From assembly GCA_002311665.1 (NCBI GenBank), contig DBYX01000023.1, positions 1 through 64,000 of the forward strand: a stretch of 64,000 nt of DNA. The letters are read 5' to 3'. Source of the DNA: Lachnoclostridium sp. UBA1175. Its GTDB lineage: Bacteria; Bacillota; Clostridia; Lachnospirales; Lachnospiraceae. Positions 39,460 to 49,865 of this stretch are shown in pieces; positions within the stretch are counted from its first letter, which is position 1; every line of letters starts with the position of its first letter. Below the pieces are notes generated by a model. That model did not search any database and was not told the DNA's origin. It worked only from the letters and a program-made list of their open reading frames with translations. The position numbers were made by a program, and so were the translations under genes.

Positions 39460-42400
39460 TCAGAATTCGTCATCCTCGGTCAGCGGCTCCAGATCCTCGA
39501 ACTCGGAATCGTCGAAACCGTCATCGTCCATCTCCACGGCGGAGCCGTACAGATCGCCGGTCGTTTCGTCCGGAGTGATCTCCTGGAAGCCTGCCATCGA
39601 CATCTCATTCGCGCCGGGGTAGTAAGCATCCGTATCATTGTACAGATCCGAGAAATCCTCATCGTCGCCGCTGGTGAACTTCTCCGTCATCTGGATCTCG
39701 TTGCCGTTCTCATCGAGCACGGTGACATCCAGAGCCAGTGCCTGAAGTTCCTTCAGCAATACCTTGAAGGACTCCGGAATACCGGGCTCGGAAATGTTCT
39801 CACCCTTCGTGATCGCCTTGTAGGTGCGGTCACGGCCTTCCACATCGTCGGACTTCACCGTCAGGATCTCCTGCAGGATGTGTGCGGCGCCGTACGCCTC
39901 GAGAGCCCAAACCTCCATCTCACCGAAACGCTGGCCACCGAACTGGGCTTTACCGCCGAGAGGCTGCTGCGTTACGAGCGAGTAAGGACCGGTCGAACGT
40001 GCGTGAATCTTATCATCAACCAGGTGGTGCAGTTTCAGGTAGTGCATGAAGCCTACGGTAACTTCGCTGTCGAACGGTTCGCCGGTGCGGCCGTCGCGGA
40101 GCTGTACCTTTCCGTCGGGCTTGATCGGCACGCCCGCCCACTCTTTGCGGTGATCCTGATTCTTGATCAGGAAATCCATCACCTCAGGGTTGAGTATATC
40201 TTTGTATTTCTTCTTGAAGTCTTCCAGATCGGTGTTGACATAGTCGTTGGCGAGCTGGAACATATCCGTGATATCGTTCTCGTTCGCGCCGTCGAACACA
40301 GGCGTCGAAACCTTGAAGCCGAGAACCTGGGACGCGAGCGAAAGGTGCGTCTCCATGATCTGACCGATATTCATACGGCTCGGCACACCCAGCGGGTTCA
40401 GCACGATATCGAGCGGACGGCCGTTCGGAAGGAACGGCATATCCTCCACGGGAAGAACGCGGGAAACGACACCCTTGTTACCGTGGCGGCCGGCCATCTT
40501 ATCACCGACCTGAATCTTTCTCTTCTGTGCGATGTAGACGCGAACCTTCTGGTTGACACCCGGGTTCAGCTCATCGCCGTTCTCTCTGGTAAATACCTTG
40601 ACGTTGACGATGACACCGAACTCACCGTGCGGTACCTTGAGGGACGTGTCACGGACTTCCTTCGCCTTCTCACCGAAGATCGCGCGGAGAAGTCTCTCCT
40701 CCGCCGTCAGCTCGGTCTCACCCTTCGGCGTAACCTTACCGACGAGGATATCACCGTCGCGGACCTCGGCACCGATGCGGATGATACCGCGCTCGTCGAG
40801 ATTCTTGAGAGCGTCGTCGCCGACACCGGGGATATCTCTCGTGATCTCCTCCGGTCCGAGCTTCGTGTCTCTCGCTTCGGACTCATACTCCTCAATATGG
40901 ACGGAAGTATAAACATCATCACGTACAAGGCGCTCGCTCAACAGAACGGCATCCTCGTAGTTGTAACCTTCCCAGGTCATGAAACCGATCAGCGGGTTCT
41001 TGCCGAGAGCAAGCTCGCCGCCTGAGGTGGACGGACCGTCGGCGATAACCTGACCGGCCGTAACCGCCTCGCCCTTCTTCACGATCGGGCGCTGGTTGAT
41101 GCTGGTACCCTGGTTGCTTCTTGCAAATGTCTGCAGCTTGTACTCCTCGCGGGCACCGTCCGCCGTGCGAACGATGATGCGGCTCGCCTCCGCGCGCTCC
41201 ACAACGCCGTCGCTCTTCGCGACAACGCACACACCGGAGTCCACGGCAGCCTTGAGAGCCATGCTGGTATCCACGACCGGCTCCTCAGTGAAGAGAAGCG
41301 GCACGGCCTGACGCTGCATGTTGGAACCCATCAGGGCACGGTTTGCATCGTCATGCTGGAGGAACGGGATCATAGCGGTTGCTACGGAAAATACCATCTT
41401 CGGGGAGACGTCCATCAGGTCGATGGAACGACGGTCAAACTGCGCGATCTCCGTACGGAAACGTCCGGAAACCTTGCTGTTGATGAAGTGGTTGCCCTCG
41501 TCCAGCGGCTCGTTAGCCTGTGCTACATGGTACTTATCCTCCTCGTCCGCGGTCAGGTAAACGACCTCGTCAAGGACGACAGGATTGTCGGGCTGGGTCT
41601 TGTCGACCTTGCGGTAAGGCGCCTCGACAAAACCGTATTCGTTGATCCTTGCATAGGATGCAAGGGAGTTGATCAAACCGATGTTCGGACCTTCGGGGGT
41701 CTCGATCGGGCACATACGACCGTAGTGCGTATAGTGGACGTCTCGAACCTGGAAACCTGCACGGTCACGCGACAGACCGCCGGGACCGAGAGCGGAAAGA
41801 CGTCTCTTGTGGGTCAGCTCGCCGAGCGGGTTGTGCTGATCCATAAACTGTGACAGCTGGGAGCTTCCGAAGAACTCCTTGATCGCCGCCGTAACGGGCT
41901 TGATGTTGATCAGGGACTGCGGCGAGATGGCTGCCTGCTCGAGCGTGTTCATACGCTCACGCACAACACGCTCCATACGGGACATACCGATGCGGTACTG
42001 GTTCTGCAGGAGCTCGCCGACGGCACGGATACGACGGTTGCCGAGGTGGTCGATGTCGTCCGTGTTGCCTACGCCCCACGCGATGTGCATATTGTAGTTG
42101 ACGGAGGCGAAGATATCCTCCTTCGTGATGTGCTTCGGGATCAGCTCGTTGATGTTTCTGCGGATCGCAGCCTCGAGCTCCTCCTCCGGAGTGTTGTCGA
42201 GGATCTCGCGGAGTGCCGGATAGTACACGAGTTCGGAGATGCCGAGCTCTTCCTTATCGCAGTCGACATAGTTCGAGATCTCAACCATAAGGTTCGAGAG
42301 AACCTTGCAGCTGTGCTTCTTGCTCTGCTTCTCAACGATCTTCTCCGTGACAACATAGATGTACGGGATCGCCGCGTTCTGGATCTCGTCCGCGAGGGTC

Positions 42401-43347
42401 TCCGTGATCAGCGTACCCTCCGTAGCGAGAACCTCGCCGGTGGTCATATCCGTCACGTCCTCGGCGAGGTATTTGCCGACAACGCGGTTGCGAAGCATCA
42501 GCTTCTTGTTGAATTTATAACGGCCGACCTTTGCGAGATCGTATCTCTTCGGGTCGAAGAACATGCCGTGAAGGAGCGATTCCGCACTCTCCACCGAGAG
42601 CGGCTCGCCCGGACGCAGCTTCTTATACAATTCAAGGAGACCGTCCTGATAATTGTCGGTCGGATCCTTCTTAAGGGAAGCCTCAAGAACCTCCTCATCG
42701 CCGAACATCTCGTTGATCTCGGCGTTGGTGCCCACACCGAGGGCACGCAAAAATACCGTGATCGGAACCTTGCGGTTGCGGTCAACGCGAACATAGAACA
42801 CATCGTTTGCGTCGGTCTCGTACTCAAGCCATGCGCCGCGGTTCGGGATCACCGTCGCGGAGTACAGCTCCTTACCGAGCTTATCATGTGTCATTGCATA
42901 ATATATACCGGGGGAACGGACCAACTGGCTGACGATAACACGCTCGGCACCGTTGATCACGAAGGTACCGTTGTCCGTCATCAAGGGGAAGTCGCCCATG
43001 AACATGATATGTTCCTTGATCTCGCCCGTCTCCGCGTCGTGAAGACGAACCTTGACCTTCAAAGGCGCTGCGTAGGTCGCGTCGCGCTCCTTGCACTGGT
43101 CGATCGTATACTTGGCATCGTCCCTGCAGAGCTGATAATCCACAAACTCCAGGCTGAATCGCCCGTCATGGTCGGCTATCGGCGAGATGTCGGTAAACAC
43201 CTCATAGATTCCTTTCTCAAGGAACCACCGGTAAGAGTCCTTCTGCACTTCGATCAGGTTCGGCATCTCAAGGATGTCCTGTTTCTTCGCGAAGCTCATG
43301 CGAACGTTCTTGCCGACTTGCACCGGATGAATTCTGTTTTTATTCAT
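39460..43347 (-). CDS. rpoB: DNA-directed RNA polymerase subunit beta
   Basis: 1295 residues. I chose the ATG at 43347 ([19 protein letters not shown]), with GAGGGG 11 bases upstream, over a GTG four codons earlier that overlaps that site. The rifampicin-region motifs are recognisable ([44 protein letters not shown]), and all rifampicin-contact positions I can judge look wild type. The C-terminus is acidic, as in rpoC. It has its own promoter upstream and no ribosomal protein gene before it in this window. Confidence 0.97.
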   Translation of the reverse strand: MNKNRIHPVQVGKNVRMSFAKKQDILEMPNLIEVQKDSYRWFLEKGIYEVFTDISPIADHDGRFSLEFVDYQLCRDDAKYTIDQCKERDATYAAPLKVKVRLHDAETGEIKEHIMFMGDFPLMTDNGTFVINGAERVIVSQLVRSPGIYYAMTHDKLGKELYSATVIPNRGAWLEYETDANDVFYVRVDRNRKVPITVFLRALGVGTNAEINEMFGDEEVLEASLKKDPTDNYQDGLLELYKKLRPGEPLSVESAESLLHGMFFDPKRYDLAKVGRYKFNKKLMLRNRVVGKYLAEDVTDMTTGEVLATEGTLITETLADEIQNAAIPYIYVVTEKIVEKQSKKHSCKVLSNLMVEISNYVDCDKEELGISELVYYPALREILDNTPEEELEAAIRRNINELIPKHITKEDIFASVNYNMHIAWGVGNTDDIDHLGNRRIRAVGELLQNQYRIGMSRMERVVRERMNTLEQAAISPQSLINIKPVTAAIKEFFGSSQLSQFMDQHNPLGELTHKRRLSALGPGGLSRDRAGFQVRDVHYTHYGRMCPIETPEGPNIGLINSLASYARINEYGFVEAPYRKVDKTQPDNPVVLDEVVYLTADEEDKYHVAQANEPLDEGNHFINSKVSGRFRTEIAQFDRRSIDLMDVSPKMVFSVATAMIPFLQHDDANRALMGSNMQRQAVPLLFTEEPVVDTSMALKAAVDSGVCVVAKSDGVVERAEASRIIVRTADGAREEYKLQTFARSNQGTSINQRPIVKKGEAVTAGQVIADGPSTSGGELALGKNPLIGFMTWEGYNYEDAVLLSERLVRDDVYTSVHIEEYESEARDTKLGPEEITRDIPGVGDDALKNLDERGIIRIGAEVRDGDILVGKVTPKGETELTAEERLLRAIFGEKAKEVRDTSLKVPHGEFGVIVNVKVFTRENGDELNPGVNQKVRVYIAQKRKIQVGDKMAGRHGNKGVVSRVLPVEDMPFLPNGRPLDIVLNPLGVPSRMNIGQIMETHLSLASQVLGFKVSTPVFDGANENDITDMFQLANDYVNTDLEDFKKKYKDILNPEVMDFLIKNQDHRKEWAGVPIKPDGKVQLRDGRTGEPFDSEVTVGFMHYLKLHHLVDDKIHARSTGPYSLVTQQPLGGKAQFGGQRFGEMEVWALEAYGAAHILQEILTVKSDDVEGRDRTYKAITKGENISEPGIPESFKVLLKELQALALDVTVLDENGNEIQMTEKFTSGDDEDFSDLYNDTDAYYPGANEMSMAGFQEITPDETTGDLYGSAVEMDDDGFDDSEFEDLEPLTEDDEF

Positions 43348-43534
43348 TGACGTTGTCACCCCTCGATTGATTAGTCCCTTTCATTCGACAATCGTAGTCC
43401 CTAGCGCCAAAAAGGTTTCGGAAAATTCTGTCCGAAAAACACGAGCGCAGGACTTACAAAACGCTTGCATTTTTCGTAAAAATATGATACGATTACAAAG
43501 AACGGGCATATAACACCATTATAGTGCACCATAC

Positions 43535-43563
43535 ATAGTAACTCTTCCCTTGGCAAATGTCAA
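43535..43563 (-). promoter_or_regulatory. rpoBC promoter
   Basis: TTGACA (43558-43563) and TACTAT (43535-43540) are 17 bases apart on the minus strand. This leaves a leader of about 180 bases before rpoB. I see no recognisable riboswitch or r-protein binding site in the leader. Confidence 0.7.
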
Positions 43564-43636
43564 GGATTATTTTTTTGTGAAGTGTTTTTTCATAATATCA
43601 TAGGAACATATCAAAAGGACACAGCAAGGGCGCCGG

Positions 43637-43664
43637 TCATTACGATCGGCGCCCTCTTTCGCAG
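43637..43664 (-). terminator. Hairpin after the long sigma-factor gene
   Basis: GGGCGCCG pairs with CGGCGCCC around an 11-base loop, about 20 bases after the stop at 43686. No strong T run follows on the minus strand, so efficiency is uncertain. Confidence 0.55.
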
Positions 43665-43685
43665 ACGATCCGCCTGCAGGCTGAA

Positions 43686-45236
43686 TTATTCTTCGTTTCT
43701 GAAGTAGAACGTTGTTAGATTCTGCTCGTCGGTGCCTTTGGTGAGGATGCCGGTCTCGAGAACGATGGATGCCGCGTTCTCCAGAAGAGACCACATCGAA
43801 ACGATGCCGCCGATCTCGCGGGCGTCCATGTATTCCTTGGGCACACGGCTCGCAAGAATGTCTGCCGACTTGTCCCGGATCTGCGCCGCGAGCGTTGCCA
43901 TCGCATCAATCTCGGGCGCGAGCTGTTTCATAAGGCCTTCGTAGTCCTTGGCGGAGATCTCCGCGTAGTTCGGACAGATCCGGCCGTCCTCGATGTGAAC
44001 GATCTTTCTCTCGAGCATATCGGTGAGCTTCTCGAGCTGCGTCGTCTCGCCGAGACGATCCTCGCAGGCGCAGAACACGCCTCTCGCGCCGCGCTCAAAA
44101 GGATTCACGACCTTGTCCGTCAAAATGTTGTAATTCAGAACACGCATATATCCCTTGTCCAGGGCATACATTCCGTAAATGCCCGACATCGCGAGCTTAT
44201 TTTCCCCACGCAAGCCCATCACGTAACCCTTGTATCCGTTCGCGAGCAACGGGAACGTGAGCGGTGTCTTCATCTTTGCTTCCGACTGCTGCACTGCCTC
44301 CCAGAGGATGAGCACCAGGATGAACCATCCGCGCGTATTCTCATCGTCCGGGTAGCACTGATAATCGGTCTCCGGCAGAAGGCTCTTGCCCTTCTCGATC
44401 GCCGCCCTGAGGAAGTCGCTGTTGTCCCGGATCACGGCACACGCCGACTCGTTCACGCTGTCCGTAAACTCCCCGTCGTAGATCACGAGCCCGCTGTGGT
44501 ACCTGCTGCCCTTCTTGATCAGGAGCCTGTACTCCTCGAGTTTTGCGATCTCCTCCTCCAGATACGGAACGGCGACGCCGACATCCGTGCTCAGTTCCTC
44601 GATCGTCTTGGGGCTGTCCCACACCGACAGCATGATGCTTCCCGGGAGTTTCCGCTCGAAAAGCTCCCAGTAGCCCGAGGAGTTATCTCCCCAGAAGTTG
44701 AATGAAAATTTCTCCGGTGCATAGCTGTAGACGCCGTATTCTCTCTGCATATCCATACCCTTTTTAACCTTCTTTCTTCCTTCGAACAGATATTGCTTCA
44801 CGTTGGTCACGGAAATTCCCAGCCTGCCTGCGATCTGCTCGCAGCTCTCCTGCCGGATGTAGTGCCCGATCATGACCTCGCGGTATGTCCCGCTCAGGAG
44901 TGCCAGTTCTCTCCGCAGGAGTGTTATGTCCTCCCTGCGGATCATCTCCTCCTCGGGCGTGATCTGGTATGTCCCCGCGTAATCCTCCGGTATCTCCACG
45001 GTCTCATACCTCGCGGCCTTGCGCCAGTAGTTCCGGCACAGGTTGTCCGCGACCGACCAGATATACCCGAGCACCGCTCTGTCATCCTTCACCGCCGCGT
45101 AGGAGCTGAGCAGCTCCACGGTGATGTCCGACGCAACATCTTCGGCATCCGTAGCGTTTCCGAGCCTGCGCACGCAATACAGGTAAATTTTCCGCATATT
45201 GGCGAGCACGATCTGCTCCATCTGATTCTTCGTCAT
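43686..45236 (-). CDS. Sigma-70 family factor with a long C-terminal extension
   Basis: 516 residues from the ATG at 45236 (GAGGG 9 bases upstream; a TTG two codons earlier is less likely). Residues 1-165 form an ECF-like core: sigma-2 (MRKIYLYCVRRLGNATDAEDVASDITVELL) and sigma-4 (EQIAGRLGISVTNVKQYLFEGRKKVKKG). About 350 further residues follow. Near 210-250 they include a winged-helix-like part (TIEELSTDVGVAVPYLEEEIAKLEEYRLL). The remainder is soluble with no recognised domain or membrane segment. The extension may act as a built-in sensor or anti-sigma domain; that is inference. Confidence 0.78.
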   Translation of the reverse strand: MTKNQMEQIVLANMRKIYLYCVRRLGNATDAEDVASDITVELLSSYAAVKDDRAVLGYIWSVADNLCRNYWRKAARYETVEIPEDYAGTYQITPEEEMIRREDITLLRRELALLSGTYREVMIGHYIRQESCEQIAGRLGISVTNVKQYLFEGRKKVKKGMDMQREYGVYSYAPEKFSFNFWGDNSSGYWELFERKLPGSIMLSVWDSPKTIEELSTDVGVAVPYLEEEIAKLEEYRLLIKKGSRYHSGLVIYDGEFTDSVNESACAVIRDNSDFLRAAIEKGKSLLPETDYQCYPDDENTRGWFILVLILWEAVQQSEAKMKTPLTFPLLANGYKGYVMGLRGENKLAMSGIYGMYALDKGYMRVLNYNILTDKVVNPFERGARGVFCACEDRLGETTQLEKLTDMLERKIVHIEDGRICPNYAEISAKDYEGLMKQLAPEIDAMATLAAQIRDKSADILASRVPKEYMDAREIGGIVSMWSLLENAASIVLETGILTKGTDEQNLTTFYFRNEE

Positions 45237-45273
45237 AAACAATGTCCCTCACGGTCTTTGAAAGCTTTCACCC

Positions 45274-45301
45274 GTATAGTGGCGTCAAGGACAAAAAGGT
45301 T
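45274..45301 (-). promoter_or_regulatory. Possible ECF-type promoter of the long sigma gene
   Basis: AACCTT (45296-45301) lies upstream of a CACTATAC block (45274-45281) on the minus strand, about 40-60 bases before the start. The AAC-type -35 resembles ECF promoters and would allow autoregulation. Confidence 0.35.
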
Positions 45302-45330
45302 AGAAAGGTTTTTCAGTTTTTTTGATTTTT

Positions 45331-46749
45331 TTATTGTGCCTTTTTCTTCACATACCACTTGCCGAATCTGACATAGAGATCGGCGCCGAACAACTCCTTC
45401 AGAAGCTCGGCATGCTTCTCCGGCTCATTTCTCGGTTCCGTATAAGAGAACATGGAGCGGAGCCCGCGCTCCTTCGCGCCGTCGAGATACCGTAACATAA
45501 AGCCGTTGCCGTAATTTTCCGCGAGAAACTCGCAGAATGCTCTACCGAGAACGTAGACATCGTCCCGGTTTTCAAACTCAGAACTCTGGAAGTCTTCTGC
45601 GATCACCTTCTCGGCGCTTTCGGCATTCACTTTCACCGTGACATAATAGCTCTTAACCGGGAGAAGTCTTTCATAGGACTTCCGGAAATCTTCATTGACG
45701 TCCGCCAGGGCCTTCACCGTCAACTCGGCAAAATACTCCGCCGGTCCCTCCGACATCAGCCACGTGACGCACTGATAATACCGGGAGACAAGACAATGCG
45801 TGAGTTCATGCGCGAGGTCGCTGTAGGGGATAAAATCATAACGCCCGAACGGATGATCCCTGTATTCGGGAACGGAATTCCAGAACTCCTCGCTGTACAG
45901 CTCGTATTCGTACAGCAACACATAACGTCCGCAGGCGTCCGCGCCGGGGACCAGATACTGGACTTCGCGGTCCACGCCTACATAGATGGGAATCTTGAGG
46001 CCGAACGAAATGTCCTTCCACGGTTTAAAGAACTCATCGGTACTCGGATCAACTCCCAACAGTTTTTTGGTGCAGTCGTAGGTAATGCCGAGCTCCTCTT
46101 CGAGTGTGTCGATGATAAGCGCGACATTGTCGCCGAAATCGCCGGGAAGATCAATGTCCTTGTCGAGAAGCAGGAAGAATTTGTCGTACTCGATATAACT
46201 GTAGCGATCGGTTATAACGTGGTCGTCCCGTTTTCCGCTGAGCGTGATCCTGTTCAGTCCGCTGTCCGGATCATCGGTCGACTCAATAAGCTTCCAGCCT
46301 GCGTAGAAAAATGTGTTGCCGTTCCCGTTGTAAGCATCCCCGGGCATGTACCGCGTGTCCGGATCGTCCTCGACGTACCACCCGGTGAAGTTATACCCTT
46401 TTTTAACCGGCAGCGCTTCCGGGAAAATGTAGGGAGCATCGTGCGTTTTTTCGCCGTCGGCAATGTTGCCCGTACCGCCGTTCAGCAGGAACATCATATG
46501 GTATGTCCCGTTCCCCTCTCCTTCCTTCGGCCCCGCGGTGATCGAAGGCGCCGTTGTGGGGTCCGCTGCGGGAGTCGTCGTAGGACCCGTTGTGGGCTCC
46601 GGGGTGGGCGTCACCGTCGACTTGACCGTGTTTTCCCGCGCCCACTGGTTCTCTCTCAGCTTCCTCTTGTGCTCTCTGATCAGGGTCAGCGCGACCAGAA
46701 CGACCGCACACAGCACAACCCCGATAATCACTGTTTTTCGTTTCATCAT
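45331..46749 (-). CDS. Surface zinc metalloprotease with an InlB-type repeat
   Basis: 472 residues. A signal anchor (about 5-22) and a Thr/Pro-rich linker (about 44-75) come first. An InlB/Listeria-Bacteroides-type repeat follows near 85-150 (FLLNGGTGNIADGE to KKGYNFTGWYVEDD and FYAGW). The catalytic domain holds HELTH near 313-317 and a downstream Glu in EGPAEYFAEL about 20 residues later, the gluzincin pattern HExxH...E. It probably acts outside the cell on a protein substrate. It is in the same orientation as the DUF3137 gene, with a 72-base gap. Confidence 0.8.
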   Translation of the reverse strand: MMKRKTVIIGVVLCAVVLVALTLIREHKRKLRENQWARENTVKSTVTPTPEPTTGPTTTPAADPTTAPSITAGPKEGEGNGTYHMMFLLNGGTGNIADGEKTHDAPYIFPEALPVKKGYNFTGWYVEDDPDTRYMPGDAYNGNGNTFFYAGWKLIESTDDPDSGLNRITLSGKRDDHVITDRYSYIEYDKFFLLLDKDIDLPGDFGDNVALIIDTLEEELGITYDCTKKLLGVDPSTDEFFKPWKDISFGLKIPIYVGVDREVQYLVPGADACGRYVLLYEYELYSEEFWNSVPEYRDHPFGRYDFIPYSDLAHELTHCLVSRYYQCVTWLMSEGPAEYFAELTVKALADVNEDFRKSYERLLPVKSYYVTVKVNAESAEKVIAEDFQSSEFENRDDVYVLGRAFCEFLAENYGNGFMLRYLDGAKERGLRSMFSYTEPRNEPEKHAELLKELFGADLYVRFGKWYVKKKAQ

Positions 46750-46821
46750 ACTCTCGGCCTTCCGAAGGCCATCCCCCTTATTATACTATCCGAAGCCGGG
46801 CATCGCCGGGTCCGGTCGAAC

Positions 46822-47688
46822 TCAAACCACCGGTCTCTGGCTGAGAAGCACGGAGATGAGGGTCTTGATATCATCGATCTCCGACTGCACCTTGGCCATC
46901 TCCTGTTCGATGTTCAGCTGACCGACATCGATATTCTGGTCAAACACATTCTTGCCCGGCTCGTTGAACGCGAGGATCACGCGGTTTCCCACCACGTTCA
47001 TCGCGATACTCTCGTATTTGCCGGCCAGGACCATCAGACGCTCCATCATATGCGGTGTGATCAGGTAGAAGGCATCCAGCTGCACCGACGAGTACACGTC
47101 GAATATGTTGTTGAACCGGATGTTCTCAAGCTCAACCCGGTACTCCTTCGCATCGTTTCGGCTGATCGCCCGGTGCTCGAACTTCTTGCTGAATGCCGAC
47201 ACGAAGTTGACCAGCTTGTTCGGAAAATAAAACACCATCATCCGTCCCTCGAAATAGGTGTCCGAATCACAGCTGTTCTCCCTCTCCCGAACCTCCAGCA
47301 CCTTGACTTCCGCGATCTCGAATTCAACGCCCGCGTAGGAGGCATGGATGTAATCCTCGGAGTGGAAGCGATTTCCCATCATGCACAGCTGAAAGTTTTT
47401 GACATTTTCCTCGGAAAATCCTCCGGACGGATCATAGAACACATTGTCAAAGTTATTGTTCAACGGTTCCCTGACGAAGGCATCCTTGTACAGGCCCTTC
47501 ATCTCATTCCGGAGTTTGGAAACTCTGTTGCAGCCGATCAGAAGGACAACGATACCGACCGGCGGGATGATCAACAAAAAAGCCCCGAACAACAGAAGCA
47601 GAATCGTTCTCCCCGCCGCATTCCGCTTCTCCTGCAGCTTCCGCATCGCCTCGTTGGAATATCTGACTTCCGTATTGCCACCGTTCAT
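46822..47688 (-). CDS. DUF3137-family membrane protein
   Basis: 288 residues. Two adjacent hydrophobic segments lie near 27-52. The soluble domain after them has the DUF3137 pattern: EDYIHASYAGVEFEIAEVKVLEV, then FEGRMMVFYFPNK. A C-terminal coiled-coil-like helix with EQEMAKVQSEIDD ends the protein. The function is unknown. It is followed by a hypothetical gene whose product shares no motif with it. Confidence 0.75.
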   Translation of the reverse strand: MNGGNTEVRYSNEAMRKLQEKRNAAGRTILLLLFGAFLLIIPPVGIVVLLIGCNRVSKLRNEMKGLYKDAFVREPLNNNFDNVFYDPSGGFSEENVKNFQLCMMGNRFHSEDYIHASYAGVEFEIAEVKVLEVRERENSCDSDTYFEGRMMVFYFPNKLVNFVSAFSKKFEHRAISRNDAKEYRVELENIRFNNIFDVYSSVQLDAFYLITPHMMERLMVLAGKYESIAMNVVGNRVILAFNEPGKNVFDQNIDVGQLNIEQEMAKVQSEIDDIKTLISVLLSQRPVV

Positions 47689-47711
47689 AACATACCTCCC
47701 TGTTGTCCGTT

Positions 47712-48191
47712 CTATACATTCCTCTCGTCGTACAGTTCGATCGCCTTCCGGAACTCCTCTTTCGTCAGTTTGGTCACGATCTTCCTCGGCCGGGCCGATT
47801 CCTTCCCGTGAACCGCCAGAACGACCTTCTCCATAAACTGCGCCTGCGCATCCCGGAAATCAAACTCCTTCGAGCTCACGCCGTTCTCGTGAAAATCCCA
47901 GCCGTCGATATTGCCGCCCCAGAGCACAAGCCGGTTGCCGGGGATGTCGCTGTCGCGGTCGATGACCCACATGTCCCCGACCCCGGGAACGCCCACATCG
48001 AACTTCACCTTGAAGACCACCTCGAAGCACTCCTCGATCTCCTCGCTGCCAGGGTCGATCTTCTTTCGGTACTTATCCCTGACCAGCTGAAAATCCGGGC
48101 CCGCCTTATTCACGTCGTGCGTGAAGATGTAATCGCTGACCCCGTTGGAAAATACTCCGTACAGCATACCGTTTTTCATTCTGACAAACAT
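47712..48191 (-). CDS. Hypothetical soluble protein
   Basis: 159 residues with no signal peptide or membrane segment. It is rich in Asp, Gly and Val and has no motif that I recognise. The start overlaps the end of the HAD gene by 16 bases, so the two are translationally linked. The DUF3137 gene starts 23 bases downstream. Together they suggest one operon running from the kinase-like gene at 49837 to the DUF3137 gene. Confidence 0.65.
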   Translation of the reverse strand: MFVRMKNGMLYGVFSNGVSDYIFTHDVNKAGPDFQLVRDKYRKKIDPGSEEIEECFEVVFKVKFDVGVPGVGDMWVIDRDSDIPGNRLVLWGGNIDGWDFHENGVSSKEFDFRDAQAQFMEKVVLAVHGKESARPRKIVTKLTKEEFRKAIELYDERNV

Positions 48192-48928
48192 GGTTCCCCT
48201 CCGCGCACATATACGAGCATACCGTTCCCGTAGGGATTCAACTGCTCTTCATTCTCGACGAACCGGATCAGATCCTTTAAGGATGTGATCGTCCATCGGT
48301 CGTCGCTCTCCCCCGTTCTGTCGATCAGAAACGATGTGAACCCGAGTTCCCTCGCGCCGTCGGCCTCAGGGGCATAGTCGTCAACGTAGATGCTTTCCTC
48401 CGCCGTCACACCGAGCGAATCAAGCGCCGCGTTGTATATGATAGGCGACGGTTTGCCGGCTCCCACGAGCGAGCTCGCGGTGAACGACGAAAAATACCTC
48501 GCAACACCGAGTTGCTGCAGCGTGTACTCAAGCGACGGCGACGTGTCGCTGATCACGCCCATCTTGTATCCGTGACCGGCGAAGTACTCCAGCACCTCAA
48601 CCGTCTCCGGGAAGAGAAGACGGTCGTTGTTGCACCACATTTCCCGAAAGAGAAGCTCAGCCCTCTCCCCGATCCGTTCCGTCACGCCCTCGCCGATGAG
48701 CAGATATTCATAGTAACGGCGGAAGAACTCCCGCTCGTCCTCCAGGTTTCGATACCACGGCGTTCTGCCCTCCGCCGCCTGCGCGAACAGCTGCATCGTC
48801 TTCTCGTAGGGCAGTTCCGGAGGCTTTCCGCTCCACGACGATACGACCCGGTTCATCCACTCCTTCTTCTCCGGGTTGAAATACGTCAGCGTATTGTCCC
48901 GGTCGAAAAAGATTGCCTTATATCTCAT
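48176..48928 (-). CDS. HAD-superfamily hydrolase
   Basis: 250 residues with the four HAD motifs: FFDRDNTLT (nucleophile Asp and acid/base Asp), VISDTSPS, the Lys in GAGKPSPIIY and VDDYAPEADGAR. The cap domain lies between about 20 and 100. It is probably a small-molecule phosphatase. The neighbouring kinase-like gene may share its pathway, but the substrates are unknown. Confidence 0.88.
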   Translation of the reverse strand: MRYKAIFFDRDNTLTYFNPEKKEWMNRVVSSWSGKPPELPYEKTMQLFAQAAEGRTPWYRNLEDEREFFRRYYEYLLIGEGVTERIGERAELLFREMWCNNDRLLFPETVEVLEYFAGHGYKMGVISDTSPSLEYTLQQLGVARYFSSFTASSLVGAGKPSPIIYNAALDSLGVTAEESIYVDDYAPEADGARELGFTSFLIDRTGESDDRWTITSLKDLIRFVENEEQLNPYGNGMLVYVRGGEPCLSE

Positions 48929-48949
48929 ATTGTTCTCCCCCCGGCCGGA

Positions 48950-49837
48950 TCACCGGCTGATCATATCCCACAGTGCTTCCTTCTGCGCGATCCCGTAGTT
49001 CAGGATTTTCCACAACGAATCCACGGCATACGGCCCGTAGGACTGCATATACGATATGTGCATCAGCTCCGCACCGCGGAAAATGAGGTCGTACTCCTCC
49101 CTCGTGACGCCGCCCTCACCGTAGTATCCCAGCAGGAAGCTCACAGCCAGATCGAAGCGATAGTTCATCTCCTCGGTGTCGTGGTTGAAGTCCACAAACT
49201 GCATGATGAACGGCCATCCGAGATCCAGGAACCGGCTTCCGATGCCGGCGTCGTCCAGATCGACGAACACCACCCTGCCGTCCCGGCTGAGCATCGCGTT
49301 GTGCGGGCCCATATCCGTGTGGACGAAGCATTGGTCGAGCTGCTCGAAGTCGGGTATGCCGTCCAGTATCGCATCGTACTCCCCGACAAAATCGCGGTCC
49401 CGGAACCACTCGTAATAGCGCTCCTTGCGCTGCGTGAAAGGCGACTTTATGCCATAACCCTGCAGCGCGTGCAGTTTCCGCGCCGCCTGCCCGAGCAGGA
49501 GTTCATCCTCCGGCGTCTCCTCCATCTGCCTTCCCTCGATATACTCCATCAGATAAAACCGGTATCCGCCGTCACAGATGAAATACTCGCCCGTCCTCGC
49601 CGGGAAGACGCGGGGCGCAAGCCCCATTTCATTTCCCAGAAAGCGATGCGCCGAAATGTTGCTCGCCACGGTCGCTTCGGGTGTTTCAAGGGAGTATCCT
49701 TTCAGGATGTATCTCCCCGAATCCGTCACGATCTGAAATACCGGTCTATCCGGTCCGTCCTTCAGCTGCTTCTCCGCGCGCGGGTTCGCAAGTCCCCATT
49801 TTCCCGACACACCGGGTATCATATCCTCAAGTTGCAT
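48950..49837 (-). CDS. Aminoglycoside phosphotransferase-family kinase
   Basis: 295 residues with an APH fold: an N-lobe Lys in RYILKGY, a YLMEYIEG hinge, the catalytic loop FVHTDMGPHNAML (HxDxxxxN) and the metal site VFVDLDDAG. The family includes choline, fructosamine, homoserine and spore-coat (CotS-like) kinases as well as resistance enzymes; nothing here points to aminoglycoside resistance. It is 21 bases before the HAD gene. Confidence 0.82.
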   Translation of the reverse strand: MQLEDMIPGVSGKWGLANPRAEKQLKDGPDRPVFQIVTDSGRYILKGYSLETPEATVASNISAHRFLGNEMGLAPRVFPARTGEYFICDGGYRFYLMEYIEGRQMEETPEDELLLGQAARKLHALQGYGIKSPFTQRKERYYEWFRDRDFVGEYDAILDGIPDFEQLDQCFVHTDMGPHNAMLSRDGRVVFVDLDDAGIGSRFLDLGWPFIMQFVDFNHDTEEMNYRFDLAVSFLLGYYGEGGVTREEYDLIFRGAELMHISYMQSYGPYAVDSLWKILNYGIAQKEALWDMISR

Positions 49838-49865
49838 TCTTTCTTACGCCTCTTACATTCGCATT

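Noticed and set aside
48950..49837. APH-fold gene as an aminoglycoside-resistance gene
   Set aside because: The fold is shared by many metabolic kinases, and the gene is in an operon with a HAD hydrolase rather than in a resistance context.
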